From: CAWBRT01 sp050015355
GTDB lineage: Bacteria > Acidobacteriota > Terriglobia > Terriglobales > Acidobacteriaceae
Direction: 5' to 3'
NCBI GenBank assembly: GCA_050015355.1
Contig: JBEKBO010000074.1
Span: 1 to 44,215 of the forward strand
DNA length: 44,215 nt
Shown: positions 1 through 7,229 of the stretch, piece by piece
Layout of the letters: each line of letters starts with the position of its first letter
Numbering within the stretch: position 1 is the first letter of the stretch
Translations under genes and position numbers: made by a program
The notes under the pieces: generated by a model
The model's input: only the letters and a program-made list of their open reading frames with translations
What the model was told of the DNA's origin: nothing
The model's database searches: none

Positions 1-366
1 AGCGGTACCGGAACCGGCGTCGGCAGCGGCAACGGTCCGGGGGTTGGGCCGGGTAGCGGCGGAGGCATCGGCGGCAGTGTTTACCACGTCGGCGGCGGTG
101 TCCTGCCTCCCAAGGTGCTCTATGATCCCGATCCGGACTACTCGGAGGCGGCACGCAGAGCCAAGTACCAGGGGACGGTGGTTCTGTGGGTAATCGTTGG
201 CGCAGACGGCCGCCCGCGCGAGATCAGCGTGCGGCGCTCCCTGGGAATGGGTCTCGATGAGAAAGCCGTCGAAGCCGTGCGCCGCTGGAAATTCGATCCC
301 GCCAAGAAGGACGGCCAAGCGGTCGCCGTGCAGATCAGCATCGAGGTCAACTTCCGGCTTTATTGA
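1..366 (+). CDS. TonB-family C-terminal protein (5' end outside the window)
   Basis: The open frame runs in from before base 1 and stops at 364-366, so only the last 121 residues are seen. Residues 1-36 are a Gly-rich linker with some Ser, Thr, Pro and Val. The last 85 or so are a TonB C-terminal domain: a Y-P-x-A-R-like start (DYSEAARRAKYQG), then TVVLWVIVGADGRP, then a block ending AVEAVRRWKFDPAKKDG. In this family the domain contacts outer-membrane receptors and passes on energy from an inner-membrane ExbB/ExbD-type motor. The expected N-terminal membrane helix would lie outside the window. A GTG at 115 is in frame but falls inside the domain, so it is not the start. Many acidobacterial proteins carry this domain without being true TonB, so the role in transport is inferred. 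Confidence 0.85.
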   Translation, partial: SGTGTGVGSGNGPGVGPGSGGGIGGSVYHVGGGVLPPKVLYDPDPDYSEAARRAKYQGTVVLWVIVGADGRPREISVRRSLGMGLDEKAVEAVRRWKFDPAKKDGQAVAVQISIEVNFRLY

Positions 367-421
367 GCCTGCCGCGGATTGAGTGGCTTGCGGCCTGGAG
401 CGACCCTTTTGCGAACCGGGC

Positions 422-760
422 CTAGCGAACCTCTCGCTTAAGTTTGCGTGCGATGGGTGCGACCTTACTGCTGGCGGCGTTCGCCCACTCGCTGCCGCGT
501 TGCATCCAACCCTCCGCCTGATCGCTCCATTCTTCCAGCGTGTCACGCGCATCTTCGTAGCGGCGGCGAAGCCCCTTGCGAACCTGCTTGCCGGTTTTGG
601 GAGTCAACATAGCCGCCACCAGCGAACCGACGCCGATCCCGATCAGCAGGAGAATCAGCCCCGTGGGCACACCGCGCCTGTTGGTTTCAGAGATGCTGTG
701 ATCATCAAAGTTGCGATTCTCGTCCATAAGAACCTCGTCTTCAGATATTGGCGGCGCCAT
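422..760 (-). CDS. YtxH-domain membrane protein
   Basis: A 112-residue protein. I chose the ATG at 760 because a perfect AGGAGG (769-774 on the other strand) lies 8 bases upstream; a longer frame back to 856 has no such site. After an acidic N-terminus (about residues 1-30) comes one membrane segment, GLILLLIGIGVGSLVAAML, followed at once by TPKTGKQVRKGLRRRYEDARDT. That Gly-rich helix plus TPxxGxxxR pattern is typical of YtxH-like general-stress proteins. The rest is a charged amphipathic helix with several Trp. The biochemical role of the family is not settled. It converges on the TonB-like gene and diverges from efp. Confidence 0.75.
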   Translation of the reverse strand: MAPPISEDEVLMDENRNFDDHSISETNRRGVPTGLILLLIGIGVGSLVAAMLTPKTGKQVRKGLRRRYEDARDTLEEWSDQAEGWMQRGSEWANAASSKVAPIARKLKREVR

Positions 761-1044
761 TCGGCTCTCCTCCTGCTCCGCCGGAACCTCGTAGCTTAGA
801 AAAACCGGCGCGTCGAACTGTTGCCAGGGTTTTAAACTTTTCCGCCAAAACCGCAATCGCCACGTGAATACCCGTTGCTGAGGTTCCCAAAGCGGAGTCT
901 CGCAAGGTAAAATTGATTGTTCGTCTCTCCGCTACGTGCCTCCCGCCCTGGTAGGGTGAAAATGGAGTGTGTTGTGTTGCGCGTCATGAGGCTAAAGATC
1001 CCTGGTTCATCACCCCAATTTCACAAGGAGCACCTTACACCGCC

Positions 1045-1605
1045 ATGGCAATTCCGGCCACACAGCTACGTCCCGGCATGATCATCAAGCACAACAACGA
1101 TTTGCATTCGGTGTTCAGCGTCGAACACCGCACACCGGGCAATCTGCGCGCTTTCATCCAGGCAAGGCTGCGCAACCTCCGCACCGGAGCCATGTTCGAA
1201 CATCGCTTCCGTTCCGGCGACGCGCTCGAAAAAGTTACTGTCGACCAGGTCAAGATGGAATTCCTCTACAACGACGGCGACGACTACTACTTCATGGACA
1301 TCGAAAACTATGAGCAGACCCCGCTCAAGCACGACACCCTCGGCGATGCAGTCGAATACCTGACGGCAAATCTGCAGATCATCGTCGAATTCTTCGACGG
1401 CAAGCCCGTGGGCATCGAGCTGCCGCAGACGGTGGAGCTCAAAGTGGTGGAAACCGAGCCCGGCTTGAAATCGGCAACGGCCAGCAGCGTGACCAAGCCC
1501 GCCAAGACCGAAACCGGGCTCGTCGTCTACGTGCCGCCGTTCATCAACGAGGGCGACAAGATCAAGGTCGATACTTCCGATGGCGCATATCTGTCCCGAG
1601 CGTGA
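1045..1605 (+). CDS. efp: Elongation factor P
   Basis: A 186-residue EF-P, the usual length. EF-P binds between the P and E sites of the ribosome and relieves stalling at polyproline. The start at 1045 gives the expected N-terminus (MAIPATQLRPGMIIKHNNDL); AAGGAG lies at 1025-1030, rather far upstream. The KOW-like domain I, the middle OB domain and the C-terminal OB domain are all recognisable, ending with VVYVPPFINEGDKIKVDT. The tip loop of domain I reads TPGNLRAF at residues 30-37. The residue aligned with the modified Lys34 of E. coli (PGKGQAF) or the rhamnosylated Arg32 of Pseudomonas is therefore Asn33. That argues against EpmA- or EarP-type modification. The identity of the gene is secure; how the tip works is open. 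Confidence 0.95.
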   Translation: MAIPATQLRPGMIIKHNNDLHSVFSVEHRTPGNLRAFIQARLRNLRTGAMFEHRFRSGDALEKVTVDQVKMEFLYNDGDDYYFMDIENYEQTPLKHDTLGDAVEYLTANLQIIVEFFDGKPVGIELPQTVELKVVETEPGLKSATASSVTKPAKTETGLVVYVPPFINEGDKIKVDTSDGAYLSRA

Positions 1606-1706
1606 TAACTTCCACCGCACTACGCGCATAAGCGGCGCGTCGTGGGGACCCCGGCCCGCGACAGGCTGAGTTGACTGTCCGGGGAAAGTGATCTGTGTTC
1701 AAATAG

Positions 1707-1835
1707 AAGCTGTTTCATAACTCGGCTTTGAAGGGGCATGGCTGAAGCTGCGCCGTTTCCTGACCGCATATTCTCCGGCTTTAGCCGCTGAGGGACGCCG
1801 TTGGTTCCGGTCCAAAATGAGTTATGAAATAGCTT
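1707..1835 (+). repeat. MITE-like repeat, copy 1
   Basis: About 129 bases bounded by inverted ends: AAGCTGTTTCATAACTC at the left and GAGTTATGAAATAGCTT at the right, complementary apart from one base. The inside holds TTGAAGGGGC, GCGCCGTTTCCTG and TTCTCCGGCTTTAGCCG. A second copy with the same internal blocks is at 24069-24202. Both copies stop just before a start codon region and are followed by GTA. There is no coding capacity for a transposase. The right arm supplies a spurious ATG at 1817 in frame with the acylphosphatase. Confidence 0.75.
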
Positions 1836-1849
1836 GTAGAGCTACGTTT

Positions 1850-2140
1850 ATGGGAAGCACGATCGAAACACGCCGTTATGTCGTCAGTGGACGCGTGCAG
1901 GGCGTTGGGTTTCGCTGGTTCGTCGAACGCGAAGCGCATGCGCTAGGTTTGGCGGGCTGGGTTCGCAACCGCAGCGACGGCAGTGTCGAGGTGCTTGCCT
2001 CCGGCACGCGCGATCAGCTCCGCTTGTTCTACGATAAGTTGAAGCAGGGCCCGCGCGCCGCCCGCGTCGACGATATCGAGGTCGAAGAAGCGGCGCCGCT
2101 CAAGGATCTGCACACTTTCCGAATCGAAGGAGTTTGGTAA
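1850..2140 (+). CDS. acyP: Acylphosphatase
   Basis: A 96-residue acylphosphatase, which hydrolyses acyl phosphates such as 1,3-bisphosphoglycerate and carbamoyl phosphate in the cytoplasm. The family signature is complete: RYVVSGRVQGVGFRWFVERE, containing the phosphate-binding Arg of GRVQGVGFR, then LAGWVRNRSDGSVEV with the catalytic Asn. The start at 1850 matches family length. An in-frame ATG at 1817 lies inside the inverted end of a repeat and would add 11 unrelated residues. No strong ribosome site is visible before either. The stop is 3 bases before apt, so the two genes are probably co-transcribed. Confidence 0.9.
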   Translation: MGSTIETRRYVVSGRVQGVGFRWFVEREAHALGLAGWVRNRSDGSVEVLASGTRDQLRLFYDKLKQGPRAARVDDIEVEEAAPLKDLHTFRIEGVW

Positions 2141-2143
2141 GGA

Positions 2144-2692
2144 ATGCCGCAACCGAAAATGGCCATGGACTGCGAACCGCTCAAGAAGCTCATCCGCGAG
2201 GTCCCCGATTTTCCCAAGCCGGGGATTCTCTTCTACGACATCACCACGCTGCTCAAGGACCGGCTCGGATTCGCGCAGCTTATCGATTCCCTGACCGCCT
2301 ACTATCTGGAAAAGGACATCGATCTGGTGCTTGGCATCGAGGCCCGCGGATTCATCTTCGGGCCGGCGCTCGCCTACCGCCTCAACGCCGGATTCGTGCC
2401 CGTACGCAAGCCGAAAAAACTGCCGGCCGAAACCGTCCGCTGGACCTACCAGCTTGAGTATGGCCAGGACACGCTGGAAATGCACAAGGACGCCATCAAG
2501 CCCGGCCAGCGCATCCTGATCGTTGATGACCTGCTCGCCACCGGCGGCACAGCCGTCGCCACGGCCGAATTGGCCAAGTCGCTGGGCGCCGAGATCACCG
2601 GCCTCGCCTTTGTGGTCGAGCTGGACTTCCTGAAAGGCCGCGAACGCCTGAAGGGATACGACGTTCACACGCTGCTGCACTACGACAAGTAA
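2144..2692 (+). CDS. apt: Adenine phosphoribosyltransferase
   Basis: A 182-residue cytosolic enzyme that makes AMP from adenine and PRPP for purine salvage. The N-terminus has the Apt pattern VPDFPKPGILFYDITTLL. It is followed by LVLGIEARGFIFGPALAY, the flexible-loop region VPVRKPKKLPAETV, and the PRPP-binding motif ILIVDDLLATGGTA. AAGGAG at 2127-2132 lies 11 bases before the ATG at 2144. ATGs at 2159 and 2165 are alternatives that would trim 5 or 7 residues. It follows acyP by 3 bases. Downstream is a tandem pair of hairpin-repeat half-sites. Confidence 0.95.
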   Translation: MPQPKMAMDCEPLKKLIREVPDFPKPGILFYDITTLLKDRLGFAQLIDSLTAYYLEKDIDLVLGIEARGFIFGPALAYRLNAGFVPVRKPKKLPAETVRWTYQLEYGQDTLEMHKDAIKPGQRILIVDDLLATGGTAVATAELAKSLGAEITGLAFVVELDFLKGRERLKGYDVHTLLHYDK

Positions 2693-2773
2693 GCACCGCG
2701 CGGGCAGGTGAAAGTCATTTCACAGCGTTGCGAACGAGCGGAGCAGTTCGTACTGATTTCTTCAATTGTTCGA

Positions 2774-2839
2774 CGGTGCCCCACATCTCTACTCTTCTCT
2801 TAACGGTGCCCCACATCTGCTGCGGTTAGCAGATGTGGG
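2774..2839 (+). repeat. Family A hairpin repeat with duplicated half-site
   Basis: CGGTGCCCCACATCT occurs twice, at 2774-2788 and 2804-2818. The second copy opens a perfect 12-base hairpin: CCCACATCTGCT at 2810-2821 pairs with AGCAGATGTGGG at 2828-2839 around a 6-base loop. The arms match the form seen at 34142, 34205, 37380, 40605, 40663 and 42033. It lies between apt and the convergent UxaA-type gene, but no U-run follows on either strand. Confidence 0.8.
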
Positions 2840-2874
2840 TCTATGCGTTGCGTTTCTTTCCGAGCCACGGATTT

Positions 2875-4044
2875 TCACGGCATGCGCGTGATGCAGAACT
2901 GTTCATCATGGCCGAGCACTTCGGCCTTCGACAGCTTACCGCTGGCCACGGCCAGAATTTCCTGGTAGATTTCCTCGCCAACCTCTTGCAGTGATTTCTC
3001 GCCGGTGATGACCGCGCCGGCGTTGATGTCGATGTTCTCTTTCATCCGTTGGAAGGTGCGCGGATTGCCGGTAATCTTGATCACCGGCACGCCGGGGAAC
3101 CCGGAGGGCGTGCCTCTGCCGGTCGGGAAGCAGACGATCTGCGCGCCCGCCGCAGCCTGTCCCGTGGTGACTTCGCCGTCGTGGCCCGGGCCGTCGAGCA
3201 GCAGCAGGCCCTTCTTCGTAGGCGTATCGCCATAGGCAAAGACTTCGACGAACTGCGCGTTTCCGGACTTCTTCATTCCGCCCAGCGATTTTTCCACCAC
3301 CGAGGAAAGTCCGCCGTCATAGTTGCCCGTCGAGATCAGATTCTTTCGCTTTTCGTTGCTGGAGTGACGCGTTTGCTGCTTGAGCCGCTCTTCCATGTTG
3401 CGGATCACCCGCAGGATATCGGCGGCCACCTGTTCGTTGATGGCGCGGCGAGCCAGGATGTGTTCCGTGCCCAGCAGTTCGGTCAGCTCCGTCAGGATGG
3501 AAGAACCGCCCTGCGCCACCAGCTTATCGGAGGCGATGCCGAGCGCGGGATTGGCCACCAGGCCCGAGGTCGTATCCGAGCCGCCGCAGTTCAGGCCGAT
3601 CATCAGTTCGCTGACGTCAGCCTCCACCCGCCGCTCTTGCGAGACGGCCTGCTGCATCTTGCGGGCATGGCGGGTACCGATGTCGATGGCCTTGATGGAA
3701 TCTCCTTCGTCCTGAATGACCACCATCTCCACCATTTTGCCGGTTGGCGCGATGCCTTCGAATAACTCGCGCGGCGTGAATCGTTCGCATCCCAGGCCAA
3801 CGACGACTACCCCCGCGAAGTTCGGATTACGGCCGATCCCGATCAACGTTTTGGCGGTGATCTCAAGGTCCTCGCCCACCTGGCTGCATCCGACGGGATG
3901 GCTGAAATGCACCGTGCCCGGAACGCTCTCCGCAATGCGCTGCGCCACCTTGGCCGAGCAGAAGACCGAGGGAATGATGGCGATCAGGTTGCGCACTCCA
4001 ACACTGCCGTTTTCCCTTTTGAAGCCGAGAAATTTGTCTCCCAT
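2875..4044 (-). CDS. UxaA-family dehydratase, large subunit
   Basis: A 389-residue protein matching the large (C-terminal) part of altronate/galactarate dehydratases. The opening, FLGFKRENGSVGVRN, is typical. It is followed by HPVGCSQ, a GLGCE block and GLNCGGSDTTSGLVANPALG, whose cysteines and CGGSD segment are typical of the family. In E. coli UxaA this part is fused to an N-terminal SAF domain; here that domain is a separate gene 3 bases upstream. The pair should form a two-subunit lyase that removes water (or sulfite, in the related sulfolactate lyase SuyAB) from a 2-hydroxy acid. Possible substrates are altronate, galactarate or sulfolactate. The sequence alone does not decide, and no transporter or aldolase is nearby to help. 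Confidence 0.85.
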   Translation of the reverse strand: MGDKFLGFKRENGSVGVRNLIAIIPSVFCSAKVAQRIAESVPGTVHFSHPVGCSQVGEDLEITAKTLIGIGRNPNFAGVVVVGLGCERFTPRELFEGIAPTGKMVEMVVIQDEGDSIKAIDIGTRHARKMQQAVSQERRVEADVSELMIGLNCGGSDTTSGLVANPALGIASDKLVAQGGSSILTELTELLGTEHILARRAINEQVAADILRVIRNMEERLKQQTRHSSNEKRKNLISTGNYDGGLSSVVEKSLGGMKKSGNAQFVEVFAYGDTPTKKGLLLLDGPGHDGEVTTGQAAAGAQIVCFPTGRGTPSGFPGVPVIKITGNPRTFQRMKENIDINAGAVITGEKSLQEVGEEIYQEILAVASGKLSKAEVLGHDEQFCITRMP

Positions 4045-4047
4045 TGC

Positions 4048-4353
4048 CTACATTCCCCTCTCGCAATACATGTTGTGGATGTGAATCCACGCGCCCTTTT
4101 TGATTGCGACCTTCATTTTGCCAATCTCTTCGCCGTATTTGTAAACAGGCGCATTCGCCGCCAGGTCGGTGAGCGCGAACTTGTGGCCGAAGGGAATTTT
4201 TTCGATGACGGTTGCTTCGTACTTCTTGCCGCCGTCCTCGGCCACCGTGCAAGTGTCGCCGGCGGCCAGATCGGTCAAGGCGATCGCCACGTTATCCTTC
4301 TGGTCGAGTACGAGTGCAGTTTTTCCTGCCGTCAGGTCGCTGAGTTCTTTCAC
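4048..4353 (-). CDS. UxaA-family dehydratase, small SAF-domain subunit
   Basis: A 101-residue protein starting at GTG 4353. It matches the SAF domain found at the N-terminus of altronate dehydratase: DNVAIALTDLAAGDTC near the start, then IPFGHKFALTDLAANAPVYKYGEEIGKMKVAIKKGAWIHIHNM. The last His-x-His-N part is the usual SAF ending. It is the first gene of a two-gene operon with the large subunit. The split arrangement resembles SuyA/SuyB and many acidobacterial and proteobacterial UxaA pairs. Confidence in the family is high; the substrate is unknown. Confidence 0.85.
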   Translation of the reverse strand: MKELSDLTAGKTALVLDQKDNVAIALTDLAAGDTCTVAEDGGKKYEATVIEKIPFGHKFALTDLAANAPVYKYGEEIGKMKVAIKKGAWIHIHNMYCERGM

Positions 4354-4707
4354 GTTTCACACCCCGCCCTTCAAATTAGACCAGTTTCGGAGGTCCTGAT
4401 GGATTCCAACGCACGGCTACCTTGCTCGCGGACGACGCCGCAACCCGGAGCCCCCAACCTGCGCCGTAGTTGCGCATGTTGGGGTGGCAAGATCGTGCAT
4501 CCGGTATTGGTGCTCTCTCTTTTTTAGCACCGGCGCTGTGGGAATTCAGCTAAAACGCGACGGATTCTCGCATTCTGGCAGGGTGCCACCGATTTGTCTT
4601 GTTTAATTACTCAAGAAATTGCGTCGCCCGCGGAATTACCGCCCTTCCCGCGGTTAGCACCAGTGAAAGGCCAGCGAAGCGCCGATGTTGGCGGGACCCA
4701 CTGGCTC
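4354..4707. other. Intergenic region with no gene seen
   Basis: This 354-base gap lies upstream of the dehydratase operon and should carry its promoter, but I see no clear -35/-10 pair. A 6-base inverted repeat (GGTGCT ... AGCACC) at about 4508-4533 has a T-rich loop. The frames crossing the region are short and unlike known proteins. Confidence 0.5.
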
Positions 4708-4986
4708 TCACTGTTGTGCGTTCGGCGGCGGCTCTTCGCGGACCAATAGATACTTATCTTTTTGCAGGTAGCTCTTACGCCGGAACCAGTCTTCCATGCG
4801 TTCCTTCAGCAGAGGCAACGGCACGCGCGTGCCGGCCTCAAGCAGGCCGTCGGCGAGCGGCAGGGTGTCATCGAACACCGGATCGTTAGTGAAATTGCGC
4901 ATGGCAAAGCTATCCAGCCATTTCAAGGGAGCAGGCCGGCGCGCGTCGCCTTCCTCGTATTCCACGCGAATTCTGCGAGAAAACAT
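4708..4986 (-). CDS. Hypothetical protein, 92 residues
   Basis: I do not recognise this protein. From the ATG at 4986 it reads MFSRRIRVEYEEGDARRPAP, then a mixed alpha/beta-like stretch with LKWLDSFAMRNF and LLKERMEDWFRRKSYLQKDKYL. It ends in an acidic, Pro-rich tail. It has no membrane segment. A GTG at 5004, directly after the stop of the broken PEP carboxykinase frame, would add six residues. Neither start has a clear ribosome site. Codon use resembles the neighbours, but function and even expression are uncertain. Confidence 0.45.
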   Translation of the reverse strand: MFSRRIRVEYEEGDARRPAPLKWLDSFAMRNFTNDPVFDDTLPLADGLLEAGTRVPLPLLKERMEDWFRRKSYLQKDKYLLVREEPPPNAQQ

Positions 4987-5004
4987 GGCTAAGCCAGTTA
5001 ACAC

Positions 5005-5358
5005 CTATGGGACGAGCAAAGTCGCGAGCGAAAATCGGCTCAGACGAGGAACCGCGCTAGGCCCGGCATCATCCTTGTCATGGCAGCAGATGAAGGTACG
5101 ATCCTCAACCCGGGCCACATCGGCCGGGGTCGAACGCACGTAGATGCTGTTGGGACGCTTATCGGGGTCGAGCGGAATCGCGACTCCGGCGTCAATCATC
5201 AGCCGCACCATCTCCTGGTACTCCCTATCCGAGCCGTCGCACCAGTAGACACGCTCGGGTTTGCAGAGGCGCGCCATCTCTTCCACCCATTGCAAAAGCT
5301 TCTGATTGTGCACTGTGTCGTCGCCGGCTGCCTCGACAGTTTCAATAAAGCTGGCCAT
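5005..5358 (-). pseudogene. Truncated GTP-type phosphoenolpyruvate carboxykinase
   Basis: The frame starts properly: ATG at 5358 with AGGAGA just upstream. About 100 residues match the N-terminus of GTP-dependent PEP carboxykinase: LLQWVEEMARLCKPERVYWC, DGSDREYQEMVRLMIDAG, PNSIYVRSTPADVARVEDRT and FICCHDKDDAGP. In intact enzymes the sequence then runs TNNW and continues for some 500 residues with the PEP, metal and GTP sites. Here it changes to unrelated residues (SAVPRLSRF...) and stops at 5005. I could not find the missing part in another frame nearby. The product would lack the catalytic Lys and His, the P-loop and the GTP pocket, so it cannot be an active enzyme. It is probably a leftover of a partial duplication or deletion; a full copy elsewhere is likely. 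Confidence 0.8.
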
Positions 5359-5569
5359 AGAGCGTCTCCTCTGGGCGCACCACGAAATTGAAGCATGGAA
5401 ATTTTCTGGATTCACCACCGCAACCGCTTCCCCCACGAAAGCGGCTGTCAGGCCCGGCAGACGAAAAGCTGCCGGCTACGGGGTCCTTCACCGGAAAGCC
5501 ATGTATGCCGTGATCACAAGATTCCGGGCTGACATCGTCCGGCGGCCGCGAAACCCGTCTAACGGCCCC

Positions 5570-5929
5570 TTACCTGAGGCCAGTACTTTTGGCGTATTCG
5601 GCTTCGAGCGCCGCCAGGTATTCCAATGTTTCGGGAACGGTCAGCATATACATTTCCCGGCCGCTCTCCTCGCCGTTTTCGATGATCGTCTTGAGATAAA
5701 ACCCGGCAATCTGAACGGCCATAGGATCGGTGATCACCTTGCCGTTGCGCCGGTGGTATTCACCCCAAGCCGGATGCGGCAGTGCAATCCAAACCGGCCG
5801 TCCATTGACCAGAAACTTCACGTCGACTGCGTCGGCATGACGCGTGGCAATAGCCACGATCACGGCCTGAAAGACGCAGCGCACTTGCTCGCCCGTCCAG
5901 TGTTCTTTGGCTTGGAAATCGCTGTACAT
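5570..5929 (-). CDS. Hypothetical protein, 119 residues
   Basis: I do not recognise this family. The ATG at 5929 gives MYSDFQAKEHWTGEQVRCVF; a TTG at 5935 would add two residues. The protein has alternating helical and strand-like parts, such as DAVDVKFLVNGRPVWIALPH and MAVQIAGFYLKTIIENG, and no signal peptide or membrane segment. The compact, well-mixed composition and normal codon use favour a real gene. It is read away from pgeF, and the 120-base gap between them holds a tandem repeat. Confidence 0.6.
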   Translation of the reverse strand: MYSDFQAKEHWTGEQVRCVFQAVIVAIATRHADAVDVKFLVNGRPVWIALPHPAWGEYHRRNGKVITDPMAVQIAGFYLKTIIENGEESGREMYMLTVPETLEYLAALEAEYAKSTGLR

Positions 5930-5998
5930 TGGCAAAAACTATAATCCGGCGGCATCCATCACGGCAACCTGCTCACTTGTTTTAGATGCAGGTCGGCC

Positions 5999-6028
5999 GC
6001 AAAGAAGCAAAAAGCAAAGAAGCAAAAA
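5999..6028 (+). repeat. Perfect 15-base tandem duplication
   Basis: GCAAAGAAGCAAAAA occurs twice end to end, at 5999-6013 and 6014-6028. It ends 18 bases before the GTG start of pgeF, so it sits in that gene's likely leader. Confidence 0.9.
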
Positions 6029-6046
6029 TGATCTAGAATCCAAGCG

Positions 6047-7108
6047 GTGGCCCGCAAAACTCAAGGCATATCTCATGCTGGCCCGCAAGCGGGGCCCCCA
6101 GCGACGGATGCTTCTGCCGTTGCTGGGGTGGAGACCGCGCCAGCCAAACCGGCGAAGTCCCCTCCCGGGCAAAAACCCGGCAAGGAAGCTTCGGCTATCA
6201 AGACCCAGAGGGCACGTCGCGATTCCGACGGACGGAAGCGCGCTCCCAAGCGTGGCGGCGTCGAGGTGCTCACGGTCGCGAACTGGGCTCGATCGTCATG
6301 GCTGGTGCACGGCTTCAGCACGCGGCAAGGCGGCGTCAGCTCCGAGTACGGAGGCCGGGCGCTGAATTTGGGACCCACCCGCGAAGACACACCGGAGAAC
6401 ATAGCGCGCAATCGCGAACTATTTTTCGGCAAACTAGGAGCCATCGATGCCAAAGGCCGTCCCTGGCCCGTCATCACCGTCAGCCAGATCCATTCGGCGA
6501 TCATTCACCGCGTTGAACAAGAAGCTGTCCAGCCACTGAGGGGCGACGGGCTGATCACCAGCAAGCCCGGCATCCTGCTCGGCATCAAGGTCGCCGACTG
6601 TCTGCCCGTACTCCTCGCCGATCCCGAGCGGCGCGCCGTAGGCGCTTTCCATGCCGGATGGCGCGGCACTGCGCGACGGATCGTCGAGAAGGGCGTTGGC
6701 GAAATGCGCAAACACTTCGGCAGCGATCCGGCGAAGTTGCTTGCCGCCATTGGTCCGGGCATCGGTAGCTGCTGCTATGAGATTGGCGATGAGGTCGAGC
6801 GCGAGTTCGAGTCGCAGTTTGCCTACTGGCAGGAACTGTTCGAAGATGTCTTCGACTCATGGTCGCTGCACGCGCGCTATCCGCTGTTGTTCCTCAACCA
6901 GCGCGCCCCCGGACACGGCGACCCGGCGGTTTCGCGCCGCCTCAACCTGGTGAAGGCCAACCTGCTGCAACTGCGCGATGCCGGCGTAGCGGAGCAGAAC
7001 ACCTCGAATCTGGGTCTCTGCACCTCGTGCCGCACAGACCTCTTTTTCTCCTATCGCAAAGAGCATGTCACGGGGCGCATGATGGCCGTCGTGGGAATCA
7101 GGCCGTAA
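6047..7108 (+). CDS. pgeF: Peptidoglycan editing factor PgeF (YfiH/laccase-fold family)
   Basis: A 353-residue protein from GTG 6047. From about residue 73 onward it is a full YfiH/PgeF domain. The metal-site residues of the family are present: His149 in SQIHSAI, Cys185 in KVADCLPVLLAD and His202 in GAFHAGWRGTARR, followed by AIGPGIGSCCYEIGDEV. E. coli PgeF hydrolyses the amide of wrongly built UDP-MurNAc-Ser and so keeps peptidoglycan precursors correct. Older annotations call it polyphenol oxidase. The first 70 or so residues are an Ala/Pro/Lys-rich extension unlike the family, so the true start may be further in, but I see no better ribosome site there. It has no signal peptide, as expected for a cytosolic enzyme. 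Confidence 0.9.
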   Translation: MARKTQGISHAGPQAGPPATDASAVAGVETAPAKPAKSPPGQKPGKEASAIKTQRARRDSDGRKRAPKRGGVEVLTVANWARSSWLVHGFSTRQGGVSSEYGGRALNLGPTREDTPENIARNRELFFGKLGAIDAKGRPWPVITVSQIHSAIIHRVEQEAVQPLRGDGLITSKPGILLGIKVADCLPVLLADPERRAVGAFHAGWRGTARRIVEKGVGEMRKHFGSDPAKLLAAIGPGIGSCCYEIGDEVEREFESQFAYWQELFEDVFDSWSLHARYPLLFLNQRAPGHGDPAVSRRLNLVKANLLQLRDAGVAEQNTSNLGLCTSCRTDLFFSYRKEHVTGRMMAVVGIRP

Positions 7109-7135
7109 CGGAATCCAATTCCGGGTAGCGGCCGC

Positions 7136-7164
7136 AAAAAAAGGCACGCCCAAGCCGTGCCTTT
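7136..7164 (-). terminator. Rho-independent terminator of the GvpL/F-type gene
   Basis: A perfect 9-base stem, AAAGGCACG (7140-7148) with CGTGCCTTT (7156-7164), has a 7-base loop. Read on the minus strand it runs into TTTTTTT (7142-7136), so it ends transcription from the gene at 7230-7967. It lacks a T-run for plus-strand use. Confidence 0.85.
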
Positions 7165-7229
7165 GGAATGGGTGGGTGCCCGTACCCCGTAGCCATCGAC
7201 CTGCACGGGGTACCTTTCGCGAAGCCGGT

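Noticed and set aside
1817..1849. Upstream ATG for the acylphosphatase
   Set aside because: It is created by the inverted end of the MITE-like repeat, and the extra residues do not belong to the family.
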